Positions 53,009 to 61,652 of a stretch of 64,000 nt of DNA are shown one piece after another. Position numbers and translations under genes: made by a program. The stretch's first letter is position 1, and every line of letters begins with the position of its first letter. Below the pieces are notes generated by a model that saw nothing but the letters and a program-made list of their open reading frames with translations, was not told the origin of the DNA and searched no databases. This DNA is from G942493375 sp942493375 (lineage in GTDB: Bacteria > Armatimonadota > UBA5829). The stretch is taken from the NCBI GenBank assembly GCA_942493375.1, contig OW818698.1, positions 3,658,001-3,722,000 on the forward strand, read 5' to 3'.

Positions 53009-53731
53009 ATGGGCGAAAATGGAATAAAAGCCACCTCGAAAGGTGTCATAGTATTATTAGTTATGGCCATCGTGTTCCTTCTGGGGATCACTGGTGGTGC
53101 AGTGGCATTCTGGGATAAGGTATCTGCTGCTACGCTAAAAATGGAAGCAAAAAAGAAGCAGGTTGAGGAAGCTCAGAAAATGGCTCTGTCACTCCAGGAA
53201 TCCAAACTGGAATACACGGATGTAAAATCGCAGCTCCAGAATTTAGAGCAATCCATATCCACCGAAGCTTACATTCCGACTTTGCTTAAGCAATTGGAGA
53301 GTCTGAGCCAGAGTGTTGATATGAGAGTCCTGAGTGTCCGTCCCGTTAAAATAGTAGAGCCACCTGCAAAGAATGCTAAATCTGATAAGAACGCAGATGC
53401 TTCAGCCTCTACAGGAACAGATACTAAAAAGGAAAAACCATCGCAACCTTTCTACAAGGAACAAAAGATCGATGTAGAGGTTGGTGGGTACTATCTTAAC
53501 GCTCTAGATCTGATATATAGGATAACTAGTTTTCCAAAGATCATTGCGGTCAATTCGGTACAGATGTCTCCATCAGTGACTACTGAGCAGCTTGGTTCAC
53601 CACTACTAAAGGTTCAACTGAGCATAACAGCGTTTATTCTTAATGAATCACCGGACAAATCGATTGAAATGCCTGGTACTACCGCGGATGTAGCTCCGAC
53701 GAGTAAAGGAGCTGGAAATGAAACAAGATAA
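53009..53731 (+). CDS. pilO: Type IV pilus assembly protein PilO
   Basis: The 240-residue protein has one transmembrane segment near residues 11-30 (GVIVLLVMAIVFLLGITGGAVAF), a coiled coil (ATLKMEAKKKQVEEAQKM) and a periplasmic PilO-type domain with the LLKQLESLSQSVDMRVLSV block. A Lys/Ala/Ser-rich low-complexity insert (AKSDKNADASASTGTDTKK) interrupts that domain, and the C-terminal 30 residues are also disordered. It overlaps the next gene by 14 bases. Confidence 0.92.
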   Translation: MGENGIKATSKGVIVLLVMAIVFLLGITGGAVAFWDKVSAATLKMEAKKKQVEEAQKMALSLQESKLEYTDVKSQLQNLEQSISTEAYIPTLLKQLESLSQSVDMRVLSVRPVKIVEPPAKNAKSDKNADASASTGTDTKKEKPSQPFYKEQKIDVEVGGYYLNALDLIYRITSFPKIIAVNSVQMSPSVTTEQLGSPLLKVQLSITAFILNESPDKSIEMPGTTADVAPTSKGAGNETR

Positions 53732-54332
53732 AGAAGCTCAGAAAAAGATCATAGTCTTGGTTCTTGCAGTTTTGCTTGTGGGCTATATTGTATATACGAT
53801 TATATCCTCAGGGCGGACTGTAGCACGTGTGGCAAAGTCCATACGAACTTCGACAGATACAGCTGAAGCACCAACAACTGATAGTAAAACCCTGTCAAAT
53901 GGTGTGGTTCCGAATATTGTGTTCCCGGGACTTGATATTCCATCTCCGCGTAGAGACCCGTTCTCTATCCAGGATTCCGAACTGTCTATGACTAAGAGTC
54001 CTGTTGCCGGATCTTCCAAAGTACCGAAGATGCCTGCCATTACCAGGAATCCATTGAAACCGTTTAATCCGTTTAGTTCGCTTAAGAATATGAGTGCACC
54101 TTTGCCTAAGATAGGGAAGTTGACAATCATTCCACCGGAGCAACCCACGCTCAGTGGTGTTATTATGGGACCCAACAATGTTGCCATCTTAAATTATGGT
54201 GGCAAGACATATGTTGTGGACGAAGGAAGTTTCTTTGCTGGTCGATACCGGCTTTTAAGAGTAACTAAAAACAGTGTCGTGCTTCAGAACAAGAGCACGC
54301 AGATACACATTGGCTTGGGAGGATCAAAATAA
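53718..54332 (+). CDS. PilP-like pilus lipoprotein/adapter
   Basis: The 204-residue protein sits in the pilP position. It has one N-terminal transmembrane segment (IIVLVLAVLLVGYIVYTII), a Pro/Ser/Lys-rich linker with the RRDPF block seen at the start of PilP/GspC homology regions, and a short C-terminal beta-domain (LSGVIMGPNNVAILNYGGKTYVVDEGSFFAGRYRLLRV) like HR-PilP. It lacks a lipobox, so it is not a classical PilP lipoprotein. It would connect the PilNO complex to the secretin. Confidence 0.8.
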   Translation: MKQDKEAQKKIIVLVLAVLLVGYIVYTIISSGRTVARVAKSIRTSTDTAEAPTTDSKTLSNGVVPNIVFPGLDIPSPRRDPFSIQDSELSMTKSPVAGSSKVPKMPAITRNPLKPFNPFSSLKNMSAPLPKIGKLTIIPPEQPTLSGVIMGPNNVAILNYGGKTYVVDEGSFFAGRYRLLRVTKNSVVLQNKSTQIHIGLGGSK

Positions 54333-57300
54333 TGCCGACTACTAAGTCGATTATAGCCCTTATATGGGTGTTAGCCATCTCCGTTGTTGCAGCATGCAAC
54401 TGCGTTGCAGCAGCAAAACCTATTCTTCAGGTGGGTCTGGAGAACACCGCGGAAAAGGTGGTAATATCATCGAGTTCAAACTCTCCGTTTAGTGTCGGCG
54501 TGTTTAAGTCTTCATCCGGCCGATTTCTGGGGTTCGAATTCCGGGGAGTTTTGCTAAACTCCGGTAAGCTGGTTTCCATACGCAGCGGACGGATACACAA
54601 TATTAAATATGCAAGCTTTCAAAACTCTCCGCCTGTTTCCAGGATGGTTGTTAACACTTCGTCAACCCCGGAGTATACACTCGTTATGGCGCCTGATAAG
54701 AAGCAGGCCATCATAACAATTTGGAAGCAAGCCTCTCCAAAAAGAGGGCCAGATGCTCCAGCTAAAACTGTGACACCGGAAGATACCACGCTTGTTGCAC
54801 GCGGAGATGTTCCTGCAACCAAGGTTGCTTTAGCAGCTACTTCCATAAAGGAATCCGATAAACTCCCTGCTATAGGTGAGAAAGTATTAGCTAATATTGA
54901 GGAAGTCAGAACTCCACCTGTGGTTGTGGCAAAAGCTGAACCAAAGGCAACCATATCTATAAAAAAAGCAGTTACTAAAACTACTCCTGGTAAGGTAGTA
55001 GTCAAACCTAAGGCTGTTAAATATCCAAAACCGGTAGTTTTCAAGTCATATACAAAATCCGATCCAAGGATTTCGCTGAGTTTTGCAGATGCAGAGGTAG
55101 TCGATGTTCTGAAGGCACTGGCTCTTCAAAGCAGGCGTAACATTGTGGTGAGTAAAGCAGTCGGTGGCAAAATTACTCTCAACCTCTCCGGGGTGACTCC
55201 TGAGCAAGCACTTAACTACGTTACCAAGATGACTGGATTCTCATTTGTAAAGCAGGGAGAAACCTACCTGGTAGCTACCAAGTCATCCTTACTTGGATTG
55301 GCAACTAATGAAGATTTAAAAATCAAAATCGAAGCCATAATGTTAAGTTATGCGAGCCCAAATGATGTTATCTCAGTACTCCAGAGCAGGTTCCCTGAAC
55401 TAAAGATTCGTAAGTCCGATACAAGATGGAGAATGCTGTCGCTTCCAGCGTCAATTGGTGATAGGTCAATTGTGAGTGTTAAGAACGAGAGCGGAAAAGC
55501 TGTAGGACAAGCCCAGGGACAGAAAGGGGAAAGCCAGAATACCAATCAGGGTGGCAGTTCCGGATCTGATTCTAAACAGACAGACAAGAATAACGATCAA
55601 AAAGGATCTGATCAGAAAGACAATCAACAAGGAAATACCGAGTCCAGGCAAGCCCAGGCTGGGGCAGAATATGAAACATCAACATATACTGACGAATCCA
55701 GTGGACGCGGTGAGCAGACCAGGGAAGACAGCAGCATGGTGATTATCAGCGGAGCGGATGTAATGGTTGAACAAGCCAAACTCCTGGTTGCTGAAATGGA
55801 GAAGGCTGTATATACATCCTCTTTAGAAAATACATTTGAGATCTACAAGCTGAAATTTGTAAAAGCGGATGGATTGGCTGATTCACTCAGGCAGTTGATT
55901 CCCGGTATAACTGTCCGCAGAGCCCCACAAGCCGGTGTGTCGGATAGTAAAAAGGGGCTAGCAGAAAATGATCCAGTCCTCGCGGAAGACAAGGCAATAA
56001 TCATTTCTGGCCGACAGAAGGACGTACAGTCTGCCCTGACTATTGTTACCCGATTGGATACAGCTGATACTCTTGACACTAGAAAAGATACAGTTGTAGA
56101 AATGATAGCCCTTAAGAACATTAGCGGAGAAGATGTTTCCAGGGCGATAACACAGTCATATCCTGGTTTGAAAGTCAATTTGATTGCACCCAGCACAAAC
56201 CAGAAAGCATCTGCTGGTAATATTGGTAATGTTGTAAACAGAGCCAATAATGAAATGACGAATAATAATTCCGGTAGTATCCTGTTACTTAGCGGTCCTC
56301 AGGATATTATATTGGAAGCTAAAGCTCTGGTCACTGGTATGGATAGTGCGTTGCAAGGAGGAGCTCTTTTCAGTGGAGATGCCGCTCCAAAACAACCAGT
56401 CAAAATGGAAAAATACGAAGTCCGTTATGTAAGTCCAATGGAATTAGCATCGGCACTTCGAACATTAATACCAGCGGTTACAGTAACGTTTGCTCCTTCT
56501 GAGGGATTCGATCTCTCAGGGCCAGGTGAAATATCCCTGGCAAGTGCTGGTGCTACGATCACACAGGCATCGAAGGCAGCTTTAGTTGAAGTAGCAGAGG
56601 CTGGCAAAGAGAAGGTTTCACCAAATGTGAAAACTCTGCTGCTACTTGGACCTGAGGCTGATGTCAAACGAGCGTTGGAACTTGCACCTACTTTGGACAT
56701 AAAGTCACCTCAGATCAAGATTGTCGCCAAGGTTACCAGTATAACTGAGAATGGTGAAAAGAACCTTGGTTTGACTTGGGACTGGGGCAGTCTAAATTAT
56801 AATGAGCAGGGAGCAACAGGTACCTGGATCAGGGATCCTATTGACTTTGGTGCCAAACTGGATGCTCTATATACCTCCGGGGATATTCAAATACTGGCTA
56901 CTCCATCTATGACAGTATTAGAAGGCAAGCCAGGCGTGTTCTTTGTAGGAGATGAGGTCACATATATCACTCTCATACAACAGACCGCAACAGGGCAAAA
57001 CGTAACGACAGAGAAGGCTCTTGTAGGTATTCAATTAAAGCTCAATGGAAGAGTCAGTTCTGATGGAAATATAACTCTTAACTTGCATCCTGAAGTCAGC
57101 ACACTGAAGTTGAATGAAACCTCTGTGACCGGGGTTACATTGCCAACTATCTCACGCAGGTTTACCGACCAGATAGTGCGGGTAAAGGATGGAGAGACCT
57201 ATGTAGTTGGTGGATTAATTCGCACCGACGAGGTTAACGACCTGACTAAGATTCCTTTGCTTGGCGATATTCCTTTCTTTGGTAATCTGTTCAGACATTC

Positions 57301-57364
57301 TAATAAGGTTAAACAAAAAACCGAAGTTGTAATGTTCATTACTGCTACCATTATTAAAGACTAA
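54332..57364 (+). CDS. pilQ: Type IV pilus secretin PilQ with AMIN domain
   Basis: The 1010-residue outer-membrane channel has a signal peptide (about residues 1-27). An AMIN-like peptidoglycan-binding domain follows at about 30-135, then a Lys/Pro-rich linker, an STN-like domain from about 244 (SLSFADAEVVDVLKALALQS) and several NolW/secretin-N modules. The secretin domain starts at about residue 789 (IKIVAKVTSITENGEKNLGL) and ends with VGGLIRTDEVNDLTKIPLLGDIPFFGNLF. A hydrophilic Gln/Asn/Ser/Lys-rich insert at about 383-468 splits the first NolW module. It is longer than the 700-residue proteobacterial PilQ. It starts at the last base of the PilP-like stop and ends the operon at a strong hairpin. 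Confidence 0.94.
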   Translation: MPTTKSIIALIWVLAISVVAACNCVAAAKPILQVGLENTAEKVVISSSSNSPFSVGVFKSSSGRFLGFEFRGVLLNSGKLVSIRSGRIHNIKYASFQNSPPVSRMVVNTSSTPEYTLVMAPDKKQAIITIWKQASPKRGPDAPAKTVTPEDTTLVARGDVPATKVALAATSIKESDKLPAIGEKVLANIEEVRTPPVVVAKAEPKATISIKKAVTKTTPGKVVVKPKAVKYPKPVVFKSYTKSDPRISLSFADAEVVDVLKALALQSRRNIVVSKAVGGKITLNLSGVTPEQALNYVTKMTGFSFVKQGETYLVATKSSLLGLATNEDLKIKIEAIMLSYASPNDVISVLQSRFPELKIRKSDTRWRMLSLPASIGDRSIVSVKNESGKAVGQAQGQKGESQNTNQGGSSGSDSKQTDKNNDQKGSDQKDNQQGNTESRQAQAGAEYETSTYTDESSGRGEQTREDSSMVIISGADVMVEQAKLLVAEMEKAVYTSSLENTFEIYKLKFVKADGLADSLRQLIPGITVRRAPQAGVSDSKKGLAENDPVLAEDKAIIISGRQKDVQSALTIVTRLDTADTLDTRKDTVVEMIALKNISGEDVSRAITQSYPGLKVNLIAPSTNQKASAGNIGNVVNRANNEMTNNNSGSILLLSGPQDIILEAKALVTGMDSALQGGALFSGDAAPKQPVKMEKYEVRYVSPMELASALRTLIPAVTVTFAPSEGFDLSGPGEISLASAGATITQASKAALVEVAEAGKEKVSPNVKTLLLLGPEADVKRALELAPTLDIKSPQIKIVAKVTSITENGEKNLGLTWDWGSLNYNEQGATGTWIRDPIDFGAKLDALYTSGDIQILATPSMTVLEGKPGVFFVGDEVTYITLIQQTATGQNVTTEKALVGIQLKLNGRVSSDGNITLNLHPEVSTLKLNETSVTGVTLPTISRRFTDQIVRVKDGETYVVGGLIRTDEVNDLTKIPLLGDIPFFGNLFRHSNKVKQKTEVVMFITATIIKD

Positions 57365-57374
57365 CTAACGATAG

Positions 57375-57429
57375 ACCGTAGGATATGTAGAGGAGCATCA
57401 TTCTAATATACCTCTACATATCCTACGGT
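57375..57429 (+). terminator. Strong terminator of the pil operon
   Basis: Two perfectly complementary 19-base arms (57375-57393 and 57411-57429) flank a 17-base loop, followed by atgtttt. It lies 10 bases after the pilQ stop. Confidence 0.85.
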
Positions 57430-57483
57430 ATGTTTTGCACAAGTTTATAATAATGCTCATCGTGACATTGTTTGAGGCGAACA

Positions 57484-58140
57484 TTGGACGGCAGTCTCTA
57501 CTCTATGCTTCTTAAGCTGGCGTTGTCGGCTTTGGTCGGGGGGCTTGTTGGCCTCGAACGGCAGACACACGGACGCGCAGCCGGACTCCGCACTCACACC
57601 CTTGTATGTCTTGGTTCAACCCTCTTTACTCTATGCTCATTTGAAATTGCTGGTGCATCCTCAGACCCCGGTCGTATTGCTGCTCAGATTGTTGCAGGTG
57701 TAGGATTTCTGGGAGCAGGAACAATTATGCGGCAGGGAAGCATAGTGATTGGCTTAACCAGCGCTGCCAGCATATGGAGTATAGCTGCAGTTGGAGTTGC
57801 TATAGGTATAGGTGGTAATGCAGCTATACTTGGAATAGCTACTGCTATTATTGCTTTTATGGTGCTTCACTACCTCCCAATTCTTGAGCGGGTAGTTATA
57901 TCGGAGAAGCGCGAAAGATCAGTCAATCTTAAGGTTCGCAGGATATCGAACGAGGTTGCCCAAGCGCGAAAAATGCTGAGTGTGTTTACGGATAAGGTAA
58001 GGATTTCCGGTGTGGACCATTCCGATGCCGAAGTGACCGAACTCAGGCTCTGGCTGTATTTGGAGTCTCCCAGTGAGGAGGAAAAGCTTATCGAGATGCT
58101 GGAATCCTCTGACTGGATTGTAGGGTTCACTATGGAGTGA
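57484..58140 (+). CDS. MgtC/SapB-family membrane protein
   Basis: A TTG at 57484 has GAGG six bases upstream, giving 218 residues; a TTG at 57472 is an alternative. The N-terminal half has the MgtC signature: LVGGLVGLERQTHGRAAGLRTHTLVCLGSTLF and VAGVGFLGAGTIMRQG, and three or more transmembrane helices. The C-terminal 80 residues are a cytosolic ACT-like domain. MgtC proteins help survival in low magnesium and affect membrane potential or F-ATPase in pathogens. Here the role is probably magnesium or phosphate homeostasis. It is 4 bases ahead of comEA and thus probably co-transcribed with it. Confidence 0.9.
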   Translation: MDGSLYSMLLKLALSALVGGLVGLERQTHGRAAGLRTHTLVCLGSTLFTLCSFEIAGASSDPGRIAAQIVAGVGFLGAGTIMRQGSIVIGLTSAASIWSIAAVGVAIGIGGNAAILGIATAIIAFMVLHYLPILERVVISEKRERSVNLKVRRISNEVAQARKMLSVFTDKVRISGVDHSDAEVTELRLWLYLESPSEEEKLIEMLESSDWIVGFTME

Positions 58141-58144
58141 TTCT

Positions 58145-58849
58145 ATGCAGCTCAATTCCTCTCAAAGGTTGGCGCTGATTGTCCTGAGTGCCATTATCTT
58201 AGTCGCTGTCCTCTTTCAATTCTCCAAAAAGATCCTGGCTACCCGAGGAGAGGAGATAGTTTTTCGGGATAGTTCAGATTCCAATGAACAGGCTATTCCT
58301 GATGCTTCAGCCCCCATGACTGTTGGAACCATTTATGTCCATGTGGCAGGAGCAGTCCGTAAACCTGGAGTCTATCCGTTTAAAACCGGCACTCGAATAT
58401 TCCAAGCTATAAAAGCTGCAGGTGGAACGACTGATGCAGCAGACCTGAAATCTTTCAATCTTGCAGCACCGGTGGAAGACGGAGCCAAACTCTATATTCC
58501 TGCACAGGGTGAGGAGTATTCAGCTTCGGATACAAATGATTCCTACACCGGACAGACAGGTGCTATGCCCTTGAGCTCCAGCCAGGAATTCAATTCCAGA
58601 TCAACTACTGGTTCCGGCCGTGCAACATCCAATAAGCTTAAATCACCGGGTGAGGGAAGCGTAGATATCAACTCAGCAGGAGCAACGGAACTAACCAGGC
58701 TACCTGGGGTAGGACCCTCCACTGCATCAGCAATAATTGAATATCGTACCGGCATTGGACGATTCACATCGGCTCAGCAGTTGATGGATGTCAAAGGTAT
58801 AGGTCCTAAAAAGTTCGCGAAGATGCAGCCATTTATAGTGTGTAGATAA
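58145..58849 (+). CDS. comEA: Competence protein ComEA (SLBB and helix-hairpin-helix DNA-binding)
   Basis: The 234-residue protein has one N-terminal transmembrane anchor (LALIVLSAIILVAVLFQF). An SLBB domain (IYVHVAGAVRKPGVYPFKTGTRIFQAI) is followed by a disordered Ser/Thr-rich linker. The helix-hairpin-helix DNA-binding domain reads DINSAGATELTRLPGVGPSTASAIIEYR, then GIGPKKFAKMQPFI. This is the classical ComEA order, the receptor for double-stranded DNA in natural transformation. It is a short distance behind the T4P operon, which often drives DNA uptake. ComEC was not found in the window. Confidence 0.93.
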   Translation: MQLNSSQRLALIVLSAIILVAVLFQFSKKILATRGEEIVFRDSSDSNEQAIPDASAPMTVGTIYVHVAGAVRKPGVYPFKTGTRIFQAIKAAGGTTDAADLKSFNLAAPVEDGAKLYIPAQGEEYSASDTNDSYTGQTGAMPLSSSQEFNSRSTTGSGRATSNKLKSPGEGSVDINSAGATELTRLPGVGPSTASAIIEYRTGIGRFTSAQQLMDVKGIGPKKFAKMQPFIVCR

Positions 58850-58874
58850 CATATGCTTATTATCCAACAATAGT

Positions 58875-58917
58875 GTCATTCTGAGTGAAGCGAAGAGTCT
58901 GCTTTTCTCAGAATGAC
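58875..58917. repeat. Degenerate end-copy of the dispersed palindrome
   Basis: Outer arms gtcattctgag (58875-58885) and ctcagaatgac (58907-58917) are perfect inverted repeats. The left interior continues tgaagcgaagagtctg, a variant of the core seen at the other loci. The right arm is shortened. It lies between convergent comEA and the flavoprotein gene. Confidence 0.7.
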
Positions 58918-58930
58918 GTAAATATGTGGC

Positions 58931-59785
58931 TTAAAATTCCGGTGGCAGTTCTTTTAGCTGGGCTTGCGAAAATACCGGTCCATCCAGACAGACGAATTTG
59001 CTGCCTATATTGCAGCGACCACACTTGCCGATCCCGCACTTCATTTTCATTTCCAGCGTAGTATAAATCTGCTCCGGGGTGAAACCAAGGTTCTCCAGCT
59101 CTATCAGGACGAACTTGATCATGATTGGGGGTCCGCAGGTAATTGCGATGGCATCTTTCGGGCTTGGAGCCAAATCTTTCAGGTAGGCAGGAACAAATCC
59201 AACATTAGATTTCCAGTCATCATTACCTTTATCGACCGTTAGAAACAGTTTCCCTCTTGTTCCCCAGTCATCAAATTCATATGTGTACGAAAGATCCTCA
59301 GGGCTTCTGGCACCATAGATTGTGGTTATGTCTGCATAGTCGTCTCTGTTATCCAGGCAGAAATTGAGCAGAGAGCGCATCGGCGCCATCCCAATTCCGC
59401 CTCCGATGAATACGAGGTTCTTGCCTTTCCATTCTGCATATGGAAAATGGTTGCCCAGAGGTGCGCGAATTCCTACTACATCGCCTTCGGTCATATCGTG
59501 AAGTGCTGAAGTGACAGAGCCAACTTTTTTAACTGAAAATTCGATGTATCCCTTTTTGGATGGAGATGATGTCAGGCAGAATGTAGCTTCTCCGATACCA
59601 AAAACCGATACTTCCTGGAACTGGCCCGGCTCATAAACAAAGTTGTCCCTTATGTTTTCATTCTGGAATACAACCTTGAAAGTCTTAGTATCGGATGTTT
59701 CCTGGACGATACTTTCAATCACGGCAAGTTCCGGTTTATATGGATTTTTCAGATTAAACTCTTTTTCCAGCTCTGTTTGTGGCAT
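58931..59785 (-). CDS. FAD/NAD(P)-binding oxidoreductase, hydrogenase gamma/DHODB type
   Basis: The 284-residue protein has a ferredoxin-reductase-like FAD domain (EPGQFQEVSVFG; ATFCLTSSP, FSVKKVGSVTSAL) and a NAD-binding domain (KNLVFIGGGIGMAPMRSLL; ITCGPPIMIKFV). The C-terminal [2Fe-2S] site CGIGKCGRCNIG plus FVCLDGPVF is typical of dihydroorotate dehydrogenase electron-transfer subunits and of sulfhydrogenase/anaerobic sulfite reductase gamma subunits. The partner subunit (hydrogenase, HdrA-like or other) is not adjacent, so its electron acceptor is unknown. A good minus-strand promoter with two palindromes precedes it. Confidence 0.88.
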   Translation of the reverse strand: MPQTELEKEFNLKNPYKPELAVIESIVQETSDTKTFKVVFQNENIRDNFVYEPGQFQEVSVFGIGEATFCLTSSPSKKGYIEFSVKKVGSVTSALHDMTEGDVVGIRAPLGNHFPYAEWKGKNLVFIGGGIGMAPMRSLLNFCLDNRDDYADITTIYGARSPEDLSYTYEFDDWGTRGKLFLTVDKGNDDWKSNVGFVPAYLKDLAPSPKDAIAITCGPPIMIKFVLIELENLGFTPEQIYTTLEMKMKCGIGKCGRCNIGSKFVCLDGPVFSQAQLKELPPEF

Positions 59786-59844
59786 ATTGGGATAACTCCT
59801 GAGTATAGACTAAAAGCAGACGGGCAAATAGTGCTTTTTACATA

Positions 59845-59887
59845 TACAATATTGTAACCCTTACCCAAATGTGGTGCAACTTGCACC
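59845..59887 (-). promoter_or_regulatory. Promoter of the flavoprotein gene built on two palindromes
   Basis: On the minus strand TTGCAC (59874-59879) and TACAAT (59851-59856) are 17 bases apart. The -35 lies inside the 7-1-7 palindrome ggtgcaa-c-ttgcacc (59873-59887), and the -10 lies inside the perfect 12-bp palindrome tacaatattgta (59845-59856). Repressor or activator sites are suggested. The Lrp-family gene starts divergently 85 bases further on and is an obvious candidate regulator. Confidence 0.65.
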
Positions 59888-59971
59888 CGAAATTTATCCT
59901 GGATTGCTTGATGAGCTTAAATCCACTAACATGTAGGTGACTTGCCGCAGGCAAAAGAAGAGGTTATCAAA

Positions 59972-60454
59972 ATGGATAGACGGATATTGGAGATACTCGA
60001 GCGAGATGCACGCACTTCCCCCGCCCGAATTGCATTGCTGCTCAATGAGAAAGAAGAAGATATTTCGGCAGCAATAGCGCGCATGGAGGCGGAGGGAATT
60101 ATTCGCAAGTACAAGACTGTCATCGATTGGGAGAAGTCCGGTCGCGAGAGGATATTTGCGTTTATTGATGTGCGTGTCACACCGACCAGAGGGGTTGGGT
60201 TCGACGATGTAGCAAAACGTATATATCAGTATCCTGAAGTACACTCGCTATTTTTAGTATCAGGGGACTTCGACCTTCGAGTGGTGGTCTGGGGTAAATC
60301 GCTGCAGGAAGTTGCGTTCTTTGTTGCAGAAAAACTTGCCCCGCTGGAGGGTGTACTCTCAACCAGGACCAGTTTCCTGTTGAAGAAGTACAAAGACGAT
60401 GGTGACATCTTCGAAGATTTCAATGCAGATGATCGGTTGGCTGTTACGCCGTGA
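59972..60454 (+). CDS. Lrp/AsnC-family transcriptional regulator
   Basis: The ATG at 59972 has AAGAAGAGG eight bases upstream, giving 160 residues; a TTG at 59942 would add ten. The N-terminal winged helix (MDRRILEILERDARTSPARIALLLNEKEEDISAAIARMEAEGIIRKYK) is followed by an RAM/ACT-like C-terminal domain (FAFIDVRVTP; VSGDFDLRVVVWG). This is the feast/famine family that senses amino acids. It stands 40 bases before an aminotransferase, a very common pairing, and is probably co-transcribed with it. It may also act on the divergent flavoprotein promoter, which is inference. Confidence 0.9.
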   Translation: MDRRILEILERDARTSPARIALLLNEKEEDISAAIARMEAEGIIRKYKTVIDWEKSGRERIFAFIDVRVTPTRGVGFDDVAKRIYQYPEVHSLFLVSGDFDLRVVVWGKSLQEVAFFVAEKLAPLEGVLSTRTSFLLKKYKDDGDIFEDFNADDRLAVTP

Positions 60455-60494
60455 TCATTTATTCAAATACAGAAAATCAGGGTATGCTATAACG

Positions 60495-61652
60495 ATGAAA
60501 GAAATATCAAGAGTTGTAACACAGATGCCTGCGTCCGGAATTCGCAGGTTTTTTGATATCGTATCACAAATGGATGATGTGGTTTCCCTCGGCGTAGGGG
60601 AACCCGATTTTACTACCCCGTGGAGAATTCGCGAGTCAGCGATATATTCCTTGGAACGCGGACGGACCAGTTATACGTCCAACTATGGATTGTTGGAACT
60701 CAGGAAGGCAATTTCGGATTACCTGAACAAGCATTGGCAGGTCCAATACAACCCGGAAAACCAGATTCTAATAACCGTAGGGGTCAGCGAGGGCATGGAC
60801 CTTGCTATGAGGGCCATAGTCAATCCTGGAGATGAAGTAATTGTCCCGGAACCTTGCTATGTGTCATATAAACCCTGTGTGGAATTGGCTGGTGGAATTG
60901 CAGTTGCACTTGAAACCAATGCAGAAGCTGGATTCAGAGTTACTCCTGAACAGGTTGAGGCTGCGATTACCGACAAAACTAAGGCGATTCTCATAAGCTA
61001 TCCATCCAACCCGACTGGGGCAACTGCAGATAGAGAGCTGTTAGCAAAACTGGTCGAGATAGCACGTGCTCATGATCTGTATATCATATCTGATGAAATA
61101 TATGACAGGCTCACATATGATGGAGAGCACACATGCATTCCGACAATTCCTGGGGCCTATGAGAGGACGATTCTGCTTAATGGGTTCTCTAAAGCTTATG
61201 CGATGACCGGATGGCGTATCGCATATGCGGCAGGCGCTCCGGATGTTATCGAAGCCATGATGAAAATACACCAGTATACAATGCTGTGTGCACCAATTAT
61301 TGGTCAGATAGCAGCACTGGAAGCAATAAAAAATGCATATGATGATAGCCAGGAGATGATAGAGCAATATCGCATGCGTCGTCATGTTATTGTAAAAGGA
61401 CTCAATGACGCTGGTCTGCACTGCCAGACACCTGGCGGAGCATTTTATGCTTTTCCTTCAATAAAGGGAACCGGGCTTACCAGTGATGAGTTCTGTGAAA
61501 GACTACTGTTTGAAGAGAAGGTTGCCGTTGTTCCCGGAGGAGCATTCGGCGCAGGTGGGGAGGGACACATTCGTTGCTCCTATGCAACTTCACTCGAGAA
61601 TATCGAGATAGCAGTTCAGAGGATGGCTAAGTTTGTGAACACGTTAAAATGA
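60495..61652 (+). CDS. Class I/II pyridoxal-phosphate aminotransferase
   Basis: The ATG at 60495 gives 385 residues and the usual N-terminus; the frame extends upstream into the Lrp gene. PLP-fold motifs are present: VGEPDFTTPWRI, TSYTSNYGLLELRKAIS, ITVGVSEGMDLAMRAIVNPGDEV, YPSNPTGATADRE, and the PLP lysine in GFSKAYAMTGWRIAYAAG. It resembles aspartate/alanine-type aminotransferases of family I gamma (PatA, MalY-like AspC homologues). The substrate could be aspartate or an aromatic amino acid. It is coupled by an ATGA overlap to the following gene, unusual for an aminotransferase. Confidence 0.93.
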   Translation: MKEISRVVTQMPASGIRRFFDIVSQMDDVVSLGVGEPDFTTPWRIRESAIYSLERGRTSYTSNYGLLELRKAISDYLNKHWQVQYNPENQILITVGVSEGMDLAMRAIVNPGDEVIVPEPCYVSYKPCVELAGGIAVALETNAEAGFRVTPEQVEAAITDKTKAILISYPSNPTGATADRELLAKLVEIARAHDLYIISDEIYDRLTYDGEHTCIPTIPGAYERTILLNGFSKAYAMTGWRIAYAAGAPDVIEAMMKIHQYTMLCAPIIGQIAALEAIKNAYDDSQEMIEQYRMRRHVIVKGLNDAGLHCQTPGGAFYAFPSIKGTGLTSDEFCERLLFEEKVAVVPGGAFGAGGEGHIRCSYATSLENIEIAVQRMAKFVNTLK

